A DNA stretch of 64,000 nt from Takakia lepidozioides (Eukaryota; Streptophyta; Takakiopsida; Takakiales; Takakiaceae). The notes beneath the pieces were generated by a model. It did not search any database, was not told the DNA's origin, and saw only the letters and a program-made list of their open reading frames with translations. Positions 30,330-42,739 of the stretch are shown piece after piece (the stretch's first letter is position 1; the number at the start of each line of letters is the position of its first letter). The position numbers were made by a program, and so were the translations under genes. Where the stretch lies: assembly GCA_030704615.1 (NCBI GenBank), contig CM060732.1:59811053-59875052 (forward strand). Reading direction: 5' to 3'.

Positions 30330-33300
30330 ATCTGAAAGAAGATGATCCCGGTTCAGATAGTGTTTCAAATCATAGATATAATCCATTACAGTGACTACGA
30401 CAAATTATAGTGGATCACCGATCGACTAAACTTCTCCATAAAAGCTCAGTAATTAAGCGGAAGAATTTCGAAATTGCCATCAACTCCATTCACTATTGCA
30501 GAAACTAAGGACACAGAAATCGACGACACATGGGCCAATGCCTTACATGAAGCCACATATATGTGAACCCTGGATACCGCATCACTGAGTGGCAAAAACG
30601 GTGAACATGTTTGACGGAATTCTCTGTTATGAAAGTAGTAGGTTTAAAACAAATACTGTACGAGGCTCTTATGACAGAACATAAGTGCAAAGGACGTAAT
30701 AGAGGTCTGATTTAATTTCTCAAATACTTATTCAGAATCAATGATGAATCGTAGCCAGATCTTGTCAAGAAGCAATAAGAAACCATGGAACACTATCAAT
30801 TAGTGAGGGAACAAATGTATTTCGCTATATTGTCACTTTCTGTGAGCGCCTAAAACAAGAATCGAAGCTGATTACCAGAGCGTGGACCACGATTAATGAT
30901 ATTGATCACAACAATTGACATTGTGACGACACTGATGATAGAGAACCCCTCTCATCATCAGAAGCTTCAGCCCACAATTTAATATATAAACTATGAGCTT
31001 AAGAACTTCAAGATTTCAGACAGGTCCGCAATACCGATTTGGCACACTGCTCTCAAAGAGAAAGTAACTAAGCCATTTTTTTGTCTCTTGTCACAAGCTT
31101 TCGGAATGTGGCTTAAGTATCATCTATTCAAGAATCAAACCCAACAAGCTTCCTCTAATTCATGTAGCAGCAATAAACTTGTGATAATGTTGAAACACTT
31201 CAAGGATCGATAAGGGTTGGAAAATACGATGCAGTACCTTAAGTCTGTGATAAGGTGAATCAGGGGGATGTTTGACACCAAGTCAATGATAGGTAGATTC
31301 TTTTGTGACTAGAATCAGACCGCGAGTGTTTTGCTCAGCTTGTGGATACTGAGACTCCTGGTACTCTTTCCCCGATTTACTCCTGCAATTTTCATCAGTA
31401 AAAATTTATTAGTGAGGGCCCGAGTGAGCTGAGAGTGACCTGTAGACAACTACCTCATAAACACTTATACAATCTTCAACATCGAAGCGAGCACTTGTTG
31501 ATACCAACTCGGGCTTGCTTTACACAAGAAACAAAGGAGGTCCCACACGTCAAGAAGTCCACTTTACTACAGTCATCTGATCTACACCCAATATCTGTGT
31601 AGACTATAGGATTTCAAGCTTCATGCAGCTCTACAATTTCAAGCTGAATCTCCTCACTTGATCTATCTGGCTCGATTGTGTATACTTCAATACTTAGACA
31701 ACTGAGATCACGTTCAAAGCATACTAGTACTCACAATGTCATCGACTTCCAGCATACTAGACAAAGTCTTGCTAGAAGAAGCGAAAGCGATCAAAGTGAG
31801 CCTGTGAAGTTGTCCCACATCCTCCTTTTAAGTACTAGTGTCCTTCAACTATCCAGCACTAGGTTTGTATTACCGACACTTTACCGACACCCTAGTACTC
31901 TAGTAGTAATGGCACCGGAGGCTCGTGATGACCAACATGAGGATTCTCTTAAACACAAATTATTGCTTCTGATCAATTCCACATCGCATTAGAATCATAG
32001 ACCCTGATCTAGTGTACCGACGGTACTTGCCTGTGCACCTCAGCATTTATTATTTGGAAAAAAATAGAAATAGAAAATTCAATATTATTGAAGTCTAATT
32101 GTTTTAATATTTTTAAAACATTTTTTATTCACATGGAATTATTGCCTGAATACCCATAGCACGAAGCTCTAGTATATATATCTCACTGGGTTATGCGTGT
32201 ACAATAATGAACACCGTCATTGGCATGTATCACGTCGCACGTGACAAAAATGTCGCATTTTCATCCATAAGTTTTATGTACAATGTTTCATCCAAAACAC
32301 ATCAAACCTCATTTTCATCCTTGAATTTTATTCATCCACGTTTTTCATCTAACATTTATTATATCCCATTTTCCTGCATTCGATCCAGCGATTTCCATAT
32401 GTTGCATTGCAACGGAATCCAAACTAGTATATATATATATAATTACACACACACTACTTGCATACCCCACACATGATTTCCTTCATGGGCTACAGTGTTT
32501 TGTTTTTGGGCGAAAAATCGCCAAATGGCGACCTCAAAACATTAAAATAGAATATTCTGTCGTAAATTCCCAATTTTTTCATGGATGAAATCGCCAAACT
32601 TCTACAAGGAAAAAAAAGAAAAAAGGGATGAATCTGCCAAATGTGGATGATATAAATGGATGAAAGTACACATGAGGATGATTCTATCCAAATTTCCAAT
32701 GGATGAACTGATGGGCTTACATGTCATAGCCCACTTTTTTAAGCCTTCACGAGGCTCAACCCTTTTCTAAAAATAAGGTGCATCATTATCACCCAGATCC
32801 TCGCCGACAAAATGGACACATCACTTTGACTTTATGATGAGTCACCCCTCTTCATGCATCGTCAAATACCCACATCGGCAGCATGCCCTCATCAGTTCCT
32901 TCAGAGCAACTTGGGGCAGAAACGACGTCATCTGCACATGCACGGGAGGGGGAGATTGTGTCTGGCCTCGAGAAATCCCCCCTCAATGGCAACACCACAT
33001 AGCCCTCTTCCGCTTCCCCAGAGTTTGACAAATCGGATGTCAACTGGAAGCATGTGAAGACTGGCACGAGGACCAAGCTGCTCTATAGATAGATCTCCCC
33101 TCCTCTCCACTTCTGCACTTAAATCTTTTCTGCTCTCTACAATGGTTCTATGCAAGGGAAATCTTCTTCAAGGAGTGGTTCGCCCCCATGCTTATCTATC
33201 TATAACATCAGAGCCTCTTCAAGGCTACACGCATTGGGCTTGTCCCACGTTATTTCTGTTTTCTCGAAACTGGTTTCGGTCATGGGTTGGTAATCCGTTT

Positions 33301-36300
33301 CCTGCTGGAAGGTTCTGCAGTACAATCATAGTTCATAGGGATATCCGTCGCCTTATGGCAGTCTTGGGGCATCAAAAGGGTTTTAATTTTTTTTCCCTTC
33401 AAATAATTCAAATAAAGTTCTGAGGCTAAGCCCTCTTCTCCCAAAAAAAAAAGTATTTGGTGCAAAAGAGACCATAAAAGCCCTATTATTACCAGTTCTA
33501 ATTCATCCATTGTGTATTCCTATAAGCTTAATCCTTAATTGCCCAAGCATTTTCTTCATATGTTAGATTTACTAAAAACTATTGCTTCCTTGTTTCAAGT
33601 GCTATCATGTCTTTAAGCAATGTTGTTGCAGCTATCTGTATGGTTGGAATTTAGTTTCTCATTTTTTTGCTTAGATAATAAATTTTGAAGCATTTATCTT
33701 CAAAAATTGATTAAAAAGTCTTAATATTGTAGTGAGTCATTTTTCAATGGACAATATCATAAAACATGTACTCTTTGTTGCTATCAAAAGTTGAGAAAAT
33801 AACATCATTAATTGTGACAATTATGTGCAAATTTACCATATACAATTAAAATTTCAACAAGGGATAAAACGTGTCTCAGACATGCCATTACTAGTTTATA
33901 TGTTTATATGTGTGTAAGCAATCGCTTATGAGGTTGGAAATTTCATAACAAATCCGGAAACACCAAACATGTGCTTCCAAGAAGCATCCCTCCAGCTAGA
34001 GGCTTGGCTCCTGAGGGGGGGAGGCTTTCAGCGATGCCTAGCTCCAGGGCTTGAGCTCTATCCTATCCTTTGCCTTGGCAGTCTCCTAGCTGCTCCTTGA
34101 ATTCTCAACGACCAGGAGCAGAGGGGGTGCTTCTCCTGCTGCGGCCTTCTTCTTCCTTGCTCTAGGGTGACGCTCCCACACCCGAGATGGGACCTGCACC
34201 ATGAGATGGAGAGGCTTTCAGAGCAATTGGTTATGTGGATGACTGAGCTGGGAGAGGTTCAGGGAGATGAAAGTAGGAGTGGGATTTATTGACTTGCGTT
34301 AGAGGGGTCCTTTAGCGCTTCCTCACTCCTTTGAGATTTGTTGTGAGGTTGGAGAGCTTCTAGGACAAAGGTTTTGAGGGATTTTGGCAGCGCTTCCGCG
34401 TTGATTTGGGAATTTGGCAGGGGGGGAGGAGCAACAACACCTATGCAAGTTGTAGAGATTTGACAAGTGACCGAAACCGATGATGAAGGCAGAGGTGGGT
34501 TTAGGAGGGGGAAACCCGGGAGGAGCTTCTCAGGCTTGAGCGCGCGAATGAGGCGCGAATGTGAGGTTTCCAAGCTGTCGAGCCGCGCTGCCTGCTCCAA
34601 CTCCCTTGTTGCGCTCCTTCGCAGATTGGGTGTAGCTTTGGGGGAGTGTGTTGTAGGCGGGTGGAGGCTAGAGCTTCAATTGGGTGGCTGAGCTCCTTGA
34701 GGGGCCGCGGCAGCGGCGGCAGCGGCGGGGGAGTCTCGCTGAGGAGCAGCTGGTCGATAGATCCTACCCAATTTATCGCATAATCTGCTTCTTGTATTCT
34801 ATTTCTGATGAAGGAAAGATCCCGGCATTTTTTGTAGCACTGATGCTTCCATGTACATGAGACTCAAACTGTGAAATTGACTTCAGCATCGGAATGAAGT
34901 GATCTCAGCATATGCAGTAAAATTTCAATGACCTGGGTTTACAGCCAGGTGAGTGCTTGCATGATAATATCAGTAATCAGGTAGACTCCATCAGCCCTCA
35001 GTTTGATTTTCATCAGTACCAAAGGTCTGGACACCACATTTTCATGAAACACGGTAAGGTACTGAATCCAGTGAAAGTGGCAACCGAAAACTGTAGTACA
35101 GATTTCCATCCACTTTGAGAAAGTTAAATAAGAAGAGCTCTCTGATAAAAGATCTGCCTTGCCAGAGCTTTCTTCGAGTCCATGATCTGGAGGTGTCAGA
35201 TCTACGCTAAGCCCCAGGAGATCGAATTCGAATTTGCATTTCAAAATCGCTTACAAACTCCAAACCGCTACTTTGGCCGAACCACTACATATAACTGACA
35301 TGCATTCAGATTCTCTTTTATGCCTCATTTCTTGTTTCATTAAACCACCACTAGTCAATCAGACTCCGAGTCAACACGTCAACACCTTCTTTCGGATCTA
35401 GATTTCGAACATTCTCAAGGGATATGACAACTCGAGTCCTCACACGAGAATCCGAACTTCAGACTGTTAATAGTTTGGAGTGCCCCATTTGGACATTCTT
35501 AGAAAATATCAATGTGCAATGAGATGACCTTTTATGGAGTTACATATAAGCGTCCATCATTGATTTCTTAATTTCATGTCATGGCCCCAAAATTGAGACA
35601 CACTTGTACATTTTCTTCTTATTCTTGGCTTCCTTCCACTCACAGTCTGTCTCTGGCAGTGTCCAGCAGCTAAATTTCTGTAGTTCGAGTAGCAAGTCTT
35701 TCTTCGAGAAACAACTCACTAACTCAATCCCAGATGCCAACCGTATGGTCAGAGTAGCACCTTCTACCCTGGATTCTTTCTCCACTTTTTACTTTGAGTT
35801 CACATGATGCTGCACTTCGAAATTAACGGCTTGTAGGCTGAGTCATGATTCCTGCACCCATTTGAAACTTATATTTATTGCCTGAGGACCACCCAACGTT
35901 AATCAGACATTCTGGAATAGAGTTCACGATCCCAATTTACTTCATCAATTGGTCGACACTTCTCTCCCTGAAAAGACTGTCTGCATACAGAAAAAAGGGG
36001 CATGTGATGGGTGCGTACAGCATACAACTTGTAGTTATCACCCAGTCTTGAAGTAATCGCTATATTGCATGGTCCTGCCCAGTCTCAAAGTGGGTTTTAG
36101 GGCCACCACGTCTTTCGTCGAAGCACAACATTAGTCATGTACTTATAAGGACTGTAGCTTGGGACACTGGAATCGGTCAATATAATAGGGAAGGGAAGGA
36201 GGAAGGGATGAGATTTAAGAAGAAAGAAATGACGTCTTCAGTGAGCCATGACAGGAAAAGTCTGCAATGAAATGAACATTCAAAAGCCGCCACTCCAGTG

Positions 36301-37723
36301 ACCCACTCTGCTATACACAAAAATGGAAGGAAACGAAAATCGGCTGCGTATGGCAAAATGCTGCAACATGCTGGCCGGGACACTTCTTTTCCAGACCCAA
36401 TACAAGGTTAATTGCTTAGAGTGAGATCGAGTACTTATTGGCCAGCATATTAAATTTTGTATCTTGTGAGATGAGGTCAATCTCCGATCTATTGGGTATT
36501 ACACGTGGCAAGCAGCTGGATGCTTGCAGTCTCGCCTTGGGGCGTTCAGCATAGATTAGGATTTTCAAAACATTTCAGGGGATACATTTTAGACGCTATA
36601 TAGTCATTGAAATTTGATTTGCCTGCCCTCCACTTTCTTTTTGCACTCCTTGTATCTGCTGCTGTAGGGCTGTTGGTTCCTTCGTATCCTCCAAATCGTA
36701 CATGAACCATGATCATTACGGCACGGCCCTGAGAATTCCCGAATGTGGGGTAATTCAATACATTTTTAGGAGGTGTTCATTACAGGTACAGATCTGTTTC
36801 ACCAAATGACTGACTAAAGCGGATCTGCCGGCCATCTGTGGCAAGTAAAAGATCTAGTACTTACTTGCAGTACTTAACTGCAGAAATTCTGAGGGATATC
36901 ATGGGGAGAAATTAGAGCTCTAGAAACTTGGAAGGGGCTGCAAGAGGGAGAAATGAAATGAAAGCTTACATTTTAACGTCCGCTGAATTAGGGAGTACGA
37001 CTCTAGAAAGCACGAAACAAGAAAGTGAGGGGCCCTGATCCACTGCAAGCGGCCCAAAACAAGTATTGCCCTTGGAAGAGGCAACGTCTTGCATGCAGAT
37101 ATGTTGCTAAGCATCTGAAGAAAGAGGGGACTTCAGAATTTGATTCGTTCCGCAGGAAGCCCAATGGGCTAAGGCACATGTAAGCAAAAAAGTACCAAAG
37201 ACAAAAATCAAAACAAATCGAATAATCATCGATTTGATGGTCCGTGGACAAAGTAGATGCAGCAAGTAGAGAACCACAACAACTCATGATACTGCAACTC
37301 ATATATTGCAATAAATATTGTCAAATAGTTAGTTGGCATACATTCTTGAAGAAAGAGCAACTTAATTGAGAAATTTGATACTTAACATCGAAGCAAATGT
37401 TGCCATGTAATAGTATGTTACGTTCGCGGAACGCATCCTGGGCCAAGACTTTGAATAGAAAGTTCTAAATGATGTAGAAAAGGTCATGCAGACTGATATA
37501 TTGATATGTTTCCCATGTCTAACTGGGTGCACAAACTAGAAGAGAGCATGGAGATTTGGAGTCCATAACAGCTAGCTAAACCGGCATGATCTACACTGAC
37601 AGCTGTGTACACGGCCATACTACAAGCATGCATGCCGTCTCAACACATCCACCAAATGAACTCTCGTCTTACAAAATACCATGCTTAAAAAGAGTATTTC
37701 TGGCCAAAACTGAGGGGATAAAG
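30330..37723. other. long region without a supported gene
   Basis: Mostly AT-rich unique sequence. Contents worth noting: 33,140-33,460 ends in an A10 run like a retroposed copy; (TA)n near 32430; a GC-rich CGGCAG patch at 34,700-34,730; and minus-strand ORFs at 34,286-34,600 (104 residues), 34,939-35,244 and 35,579-35,785 whose composition is protein-like but which lack recognisable domains or splice partners. I do not call any of them genes. Confidence 0.4.
37685..37712 (+). repeat. relic of chromoviral integrase sequence
   Basis: A 28-nt stretch matches 27 of 28 bases of the chromovirus pol around 20671-20698 (the KEYFWPKLR segment of the integrase zinc finger). The similarity fades on both sides. 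Lies a few bases beyond the 3' end of the TPD1-like gene. Confidence 0.5.
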
Positions 37724-38311
37724 TCACTCTACTGTGGCAAAGATTATTTGCATTGGATACAAAAATGTATTGACATACTCAAAGTGTATGGTTTGACCAG
37801 TTGTCATGGGAAGCCCATTGTTAACCAAACAAACACCAGGGGATACTCGTCGGAACACATTTGGGTTCACCAAAACTGGAGATGCGAACATCCCACAGCG
37901 CACTAGAATGTTGCTGATCCGAGCATTTGTGTCCTGGCATACATCGATGATCTGCACACTGAACTGGGGCCCCGACAGGCTCTCACCCACAGACTGCTGA
38001 GAAAGGCTGATGTCATTCTGGTGGCATTGCCATCCAGCCGAAATTTTCCCCTCGCCAGTCTTGAAGTCCTGATTGTTGCTGAGAGTGGTCTCAACATCAC
38101 GGCCTGTGTTAGCATGCGGCTCGTTAGGCCTCCGCTCTTGGAGGTGTGCAATTCTGATTTCCTCCTTGGCATCCAGACCACCACCCGCTTCTAGGGACGA
38201 AGCCACCGGAGAGAGCGCCGTCAGAAAAAGAAGAACCGCCCCCAACATGTACAGCACCCATGTTCCAAGAGACCCGCTGGATGCTGCAAAACTCTTACGA
38301 ATAGGAGCCAT
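37724..38311 (-). CDS. TPD1-like secreted cysteine-containing protein
   Basis: A single-exon ORF of 195 residues. Residues about 1-40 form a signal peptide (basic start, then WVLYMLGAVLLFLTAL, cleavage likely near VASS). After a variable linker the C-terminal ~100 residues match the TAPETUM DETERMINANT 1 family: W-Q-C-H-x2-D-I-S-L-S-Q, VQIIDVC, RCGMFASPVLVNPNVFRRV, CLVNNGLPM and FEYVNTFLYPM. TPD1 is a small secreted ligand of the EMS1 receptor kinase in anther development; relatives in seedless plants act in cell fate and growth. This copy has four of the six usual Cys: the third (after VCxx) and the C-terminal one are absent, and the CGWF block is CGMF. Apoplastic localisation expected. A TATA box lies ~200 bp upstream. 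Confidence 0.85.
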   Translation of the reverse strand: MAPIRKSFAASSGSLGTWVLYMLGAVLLFLTALSPVASSLEAGGGLDAKEEIRIAHLQERRPNEPHANTGRDVETTLSNNQDFKTGEGKISAGWQCHQNDISLSQQSVGESLSGPQFSVQIIDVCQDTNARISNILVRCGMFASPVLVNPNVFRRVSPGVCLVNNGLPMTTGQTIHFEYVNTFLYPMQIIFATVE

Positions 38312-38506
38312 GGTGACTCTCTAGGATCGAAGAAACAATACACAATCTGAGCGACACAAGATCAGGGTAACAATGCACAAGAGCGTACAAGAGGTTAAAC
38401 ACTCAAGACAGAAAATACACAAGAGCGACTAAAGAGGGCGACAATGCACAAGCGCGACTCAAGAGGGTACACAAAAGACAGACACTAGACGAGCAACACG
38501 GCTGCC

Positions 38507-38514
38507 TTATAAAG
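38507..38514 (-). promoter_or_regulatory. TATA box of the TPD1-like gene
   Basis: CTTTATAA on the minus strand, about 195 bp upstream of the start codon, followed by a leader with repeated GAGCGAC/ACACAAGAG words. Confidence 0.45.
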
Positions 38515-39583
38515 TAGTCTCTCAGTGTGCAGGAGATCAGCAGGTCTCGGGGGTAGCAGACCCAAGTAGTCTCGGTGGCACAGATATGCCATCCATGGTC
38601 GTTGGATTAACGTCAAAGAGGATAGACTCGGGTTGATCTCGGCAGGGGAGGGCGAGCTCGTATTTTCTTCACAATTAAGGTGCATACAAGTGCAGAAAAT
38701 AGAATGCTTCTTACTATAACGTGCGTAGATGCTTATCTAAAACCATGTGCTTGGAGGCAGTTTGGTAGTTTGATAATTTTTCTCTTATATTGGCTCTTTG
38801 CTGCAGTGGTAGGGGATCGAATAAACGCTGGCAGCCCTACCTTCTCACGAGGCTGTCTACTTCATTCAGCCATCTCACGACAGGTGATTTGGCATCTTGC
38901 ATGTGGGTTTTGAAAATTGTCGAATTTTTTTCTGCTGAAGGGGCTCATTGGTCACTGATTTTCCTGATATAAACATGATTTTCCTGATATAAACACGATC
39001 ACTAAGATAGAGTGAAAGAGAGGGGAAGAGAAAATCACAAGACACATCGAACAGAAATTTCACATGACAGTATCATCGGCTCAGACTCTTTCACAAGGAA
39101 CTTATGTCTTTGTCCCATGGCACAATGGTGGGAAACACGTTATATTTCCATGGTGGATGGAGGTAGTTATGTAGGCAATGTTGAAATCCCATTATTATCT
39201 AGGGAAAGAAAACTAGTATACAAGGGATATCAACGTCCCTCCCAGTAAAGATTAGACTCTACATGGGAAATTATCCTTCCAACCGGGATTCTCATAAAAA
39301 ATGGGGGAATCTACAATTTCTCATGGGAAAATTTTGAAAATATCATGTAAATGTGCATTTTTGCAAGGGACTTGAACAATGGGATTTTACAAAATGAAGA
39401 ATGTTCCTGATTACACTGTCTGGGGATCTCAGCGCCACCCCCCCCCCCAACACCTGTAGAAAAAAACAAGTGGTGGAGAGCCCTGCAGCTCCCCAGTGTG
39501 TTGTTTGGCAAACATCTTCACACATTTATATAATTCAAATTCTGTTCCTTCATATTCGGCTTTGTCTCATCATCACTCTCCCA
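38515..39583. other. non-coding stretch with one dispersed repeat
   Basis: No supported gene. 38,790-38,860 shares a ~55-bp block (CTGCAGTGGTAG...ACGCTGGCAGCCC) with 46,560-46,620. A direct repeat TTTTCCTGATATAAACA(T/C)GAT occurs at about 38,959-38,999. A run of 11 C lies near 39,440. Confidence 0.5.
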
Positions 39584-39975
39584 TCATGATCCTCCTCCCG
39601 CCGTCTCAATCTCTTCTTCCCCTTCTCTGTTGCTGTCTTTGTCAAACTCTTCACCAATCTCATTGTCCACCTCCATGTCTTGCACTAAACCTCCGGTAGT
39701 CACTCTTTCGATTTGTATCTCTATGTCACTTTCTGGTCCTCTCTCACTTGGACAGGCACCAGTACTCTCTTGGTAAATTTCAACATTTGTTACAGTTGTC
39801 CGACAAACGTGGGAATTGAGCTCTGAAGTGTGTAGATTTTCCTGATTATTCTCTTGAGGGTGAGCCACTTCTTGGTCTGTTTGTGCTTCTGTGGGAATGC
39901 TAGGATTGCAGGAATTGGATGTGTGATTGAGCATATCCCTCCTGTCCTTCCTCTTGCCATTTCAAGCCTTCTTGA
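39584..39975 (-). CDS. acidic exon of an unidentified gene
   Basis: An acceptor (TTCTTTGTGCAG, minus strand near 39,980) is followed by VLKKA, a TGA (39962-39964), then NGKRKDRRD and a 116-residue frame rich in Glu/Asn/Gln (ELNSHVCRTTVTNVEIYQES, EIGEEFDKDSNREGEEEIE) ending at 39584. It reads like the disordered C-terminal exon of a nuclear protein. No domain and no certain upstream exon; the TGA may mean it is decayed. Confidence 0.25.
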
Positions 39976-40719
39976 GTACCTGCACAAAGAACATATGATG
40001 GTATGAAGTACATCTGTCCATGTTGTCCGGTTCCTTCATGTCAACCTTAGAGTCCAGAGCAAGAGTGAGATGGAAACAAACGTCACGCCTTGCGCGTAAA
40101 GTGCCATTTTCTGAACTGATGGAGTCAAGAAGACGGAGCACGATGTGTTGTTTCTACCAAATCTGCCAATTGGTTGCACTAGCAGAGAGAAATTGACCTG
40201 TATTAGTAATGGACTAAAGAACAGTGCCAAAATAAAACATAAAAGTACTAATGCTTCACTGTTTCACACAGGCTGTAGGCCTGCAGCCATTTATCCGGCC
40301 CCATATAATCCAAGTTGGATCACAATCTCAGCATGGAACTACTAGTGCTTTCTCCAAGTCCTTTGCAAGGTCAAGCAATGCTCAGCTGATTGCAAACACA
40401 AGAAAGAAGAAAAGATAGAGGTAAGAGGCACCTACGAGGTTGCTTGTGCATGTCAAATGCTTTGATGAGACGGAGAAGAAGGGGTAGTATGCCATTCTCA
40501 GTGTGGTCATAGAAAACTTTGTACAATAGAATACGCGCTATCCGCACTTCTCTTTCTCCCTCTGAGGTCGAACAGTCCGCAGCCTTCAGAATGTAGTCAA
40601 GCATATGAATCTGCTAGCCAGCAGCTATCAGTGCATACTTGAGAGGAGACCTGAAAGAGCCTTCTAGCCTGTTCTCCATCCCGCTGGAACGTCAGAAGTT
40701 GCTATATTTAAGGGTTGTA

Positions 40720-41283
40720 CTATCGCAATTCCAGGAAGAAATAGGGGAAGAAATGAAATGGTGCTTTATAACATCCTGCGGAAAGCTCATAGAGCTTATG
40801 GGACAGAACGGAAGAAAACATGAGAAATGAAATGAAATGGTGCTTCATTACGTCCGTGGAAAGCTCATAAAAGTTATGGGACAAAATGGAAGAAAACAAA
40901 ACCAGAGGCAAAGATAAAAACCATTGTTCGAGTGATTGTCTAAAGGTCAGTGCCTCGTGAAGGTAAGCTGCAAAGGATTTCTGATCTTCATGGTGAAAGA
41001 CTTCAGTAAGAGATTGGGTTCCACGGAATAGACAGTGTAATCTCCCACGGATCTCATAGTATAGAGGGCAATAGAAGAAGTGTTCTTCAGTTTCAATTTC
41101 CTGGTTGCGCCTTGAGCAAGCTGGACATAGGCGGTCCTCCCGCTGCAGGTTTTCCCATCTGTCAGTCTCTATCCGTAGGTTGTGGGAGCCCACCCTGAAT
41201 CGTCCCAGTGCCCTCAGGGGAGATGGAGATAAAGATGCGGAATGGTAATCGGGCTGTAAGATTATATCATCTCGAAGAACCAA
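40720..41283 (-). mobile_element. LINE 3' end (zinc-knuckle region and tail)
   Basis: The ORF carries the C-terminal zinc-ribbon region of plant LINE reverse transcriptases (RFRVGSHNLRIETDRWENLQ, CPACSRRNQEIETEEHFFYC, YYEIRGRLHCLFRGTQSL, AAYLHEALTFRQSL). The non-coding tail reads CATAAGCTCTATGAGCTTTCCGC...TTATAAAGCACCATTTCATTTC and is present twice, ending in short CATTT runs. The RT domain is missing, i.e. a 5'-truncated insertion, typical of LINEs. Confidence 0.75.
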
Positions 41284-42179
41284 GAATGTTTCTCGATAGA
41301 AATGGAGCTTTGTCGTGAGATTGGGTAGCTTTCAGGTTCTCCTGACATGAAGTTCCATAAGCTCCCTTCTAATGAGTCTGTTGAGAGAGGAAACAAAGCC
41401 AGAGCCAAGAATAAAAGAGAAAGGGAGAAGATGTCCTGATTGACCACTGTAGTAAGTTTTGGTTTGAAATACGCTTTAGAGAAGAGTCTCCACAGGATAG
41501 TAACTCTCCAAACCTAATTGCACAGTTTTCACCCTCCACGACGTGAAACTAACCCTGAAATTGGCGTAGTGCTTGACATAGGCAACCAGGGTAGGGTCAA
41601 GTGAGTGTAGAACTGACCTATATTTATATCATACCAGAAAGTATAATGTTGATGATCCAGCCCTCCATCTAATAAAATCACACATATGTACCTGCGGTTG
41701 CATTGCCAATGAAGACACACAGAGACTAACACACAGTTACAATCAACTTTGTTTCAGCTGAGAGTTATTGCCAAGCTCGCCATTTCTTTCAGTAGGAACC
41801 CACTGGTTGTTGATAGAAACGAATCACTCGTCTCTTTGGCAGACTGTGCAAATCTTTGCCATTTGACAACTACCAGTGTAAACATGTCTTTGTCCATTGT
41901 TGAAGCAATATCGCCACATCCACCCCGCAAAGCCATACTCTCATGTCTGCCACCCTCACTTCTGTTCTGGGCCAAAGTACGCTCTCCATTTGGCAGCACC
42001 TACAAGTTTGAAGAAAGAACAGGATGCAGCACAAAAGTTGCATAGTTATTGTAAGTAATACACGAGGTGTTTTGGGTCTCACTTTTCCAGTGAACATGTG
42101 ATTGGAACTGGGTGTAAGGTAAGCTCGGGTTTACAAAGTAGGATGTCATGGGTTGTAATTAATACCCGTTTAAATGATC

Positions 42180-42593
42180 ACACAGACAGGAGAAATAAAT
42201 TATAAAATGGTTCTTCATAACATCTGTGGAAAGCTCAAAGAGCTCATGGGACCAGAGAAAGGGATTGTCTATCTTATAATAGCAATACTATCTCCCCCAG
42301 ATCCCATAGTGGAGAGGGCAGTCACAACAGAAGTGTTCTTTAGTTTGAATTTCTCTTCTGTCATCTATAGCACAAGCGAGGCGCAAGCAGCCGGCACGCC
42401 CCAGGCTGTCTCGTCTACCAGTCTTTATGCACATGCTGTGTGAGCCCACCCTTCCCCATGTCCTGAGAAGAGATGGACACAGAGTCTTCATGTTTGGGAA
42501 AGTAAGTCTAGATTCAGGGCTTGCAAAACCCCAGAGGAGATGTGTTGCAGTGGAGGTGCAAACGCAGTGAAAGTGTGCAAAGTTGTAGCCCAT
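42180..42593 (-). mobile_element. second LINE 3' end, more diverged
   Basis: The minus frame retains TWGRVGSHSMCIKTGR, EIQTKEHFCC and CPLHYGIWGR, i.e. the same zinc-ribbon region with many changes. The tail at 42,190-42,250 matches the LINE tail (ATAAAATGGTTCTTCATAAC...GGAAAGCTCAAAGAGCTCATGGG). Confidence 0.65.
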
Positions 42594-42739
42594 CCATCTC
42601 TCCTTAAAGAGTCTCGGGTCACGGATGGAGTATCATCAGCTGGTGGGGTGACTTGTTGCTTATCTCTGTAGGGAAGAAAGAACAGTCAACCTCAACTTTT
42701 GAAAAGTAATTTTCTGACACTAAAACATTATGGCTGCAG

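Noticed and set aside
34286-35785. Minus-strand ORFs of 68-104 residues
   Set aside because: Protein-like composition only; a TAA directly precedes one of them and no splice partners or domains were found.
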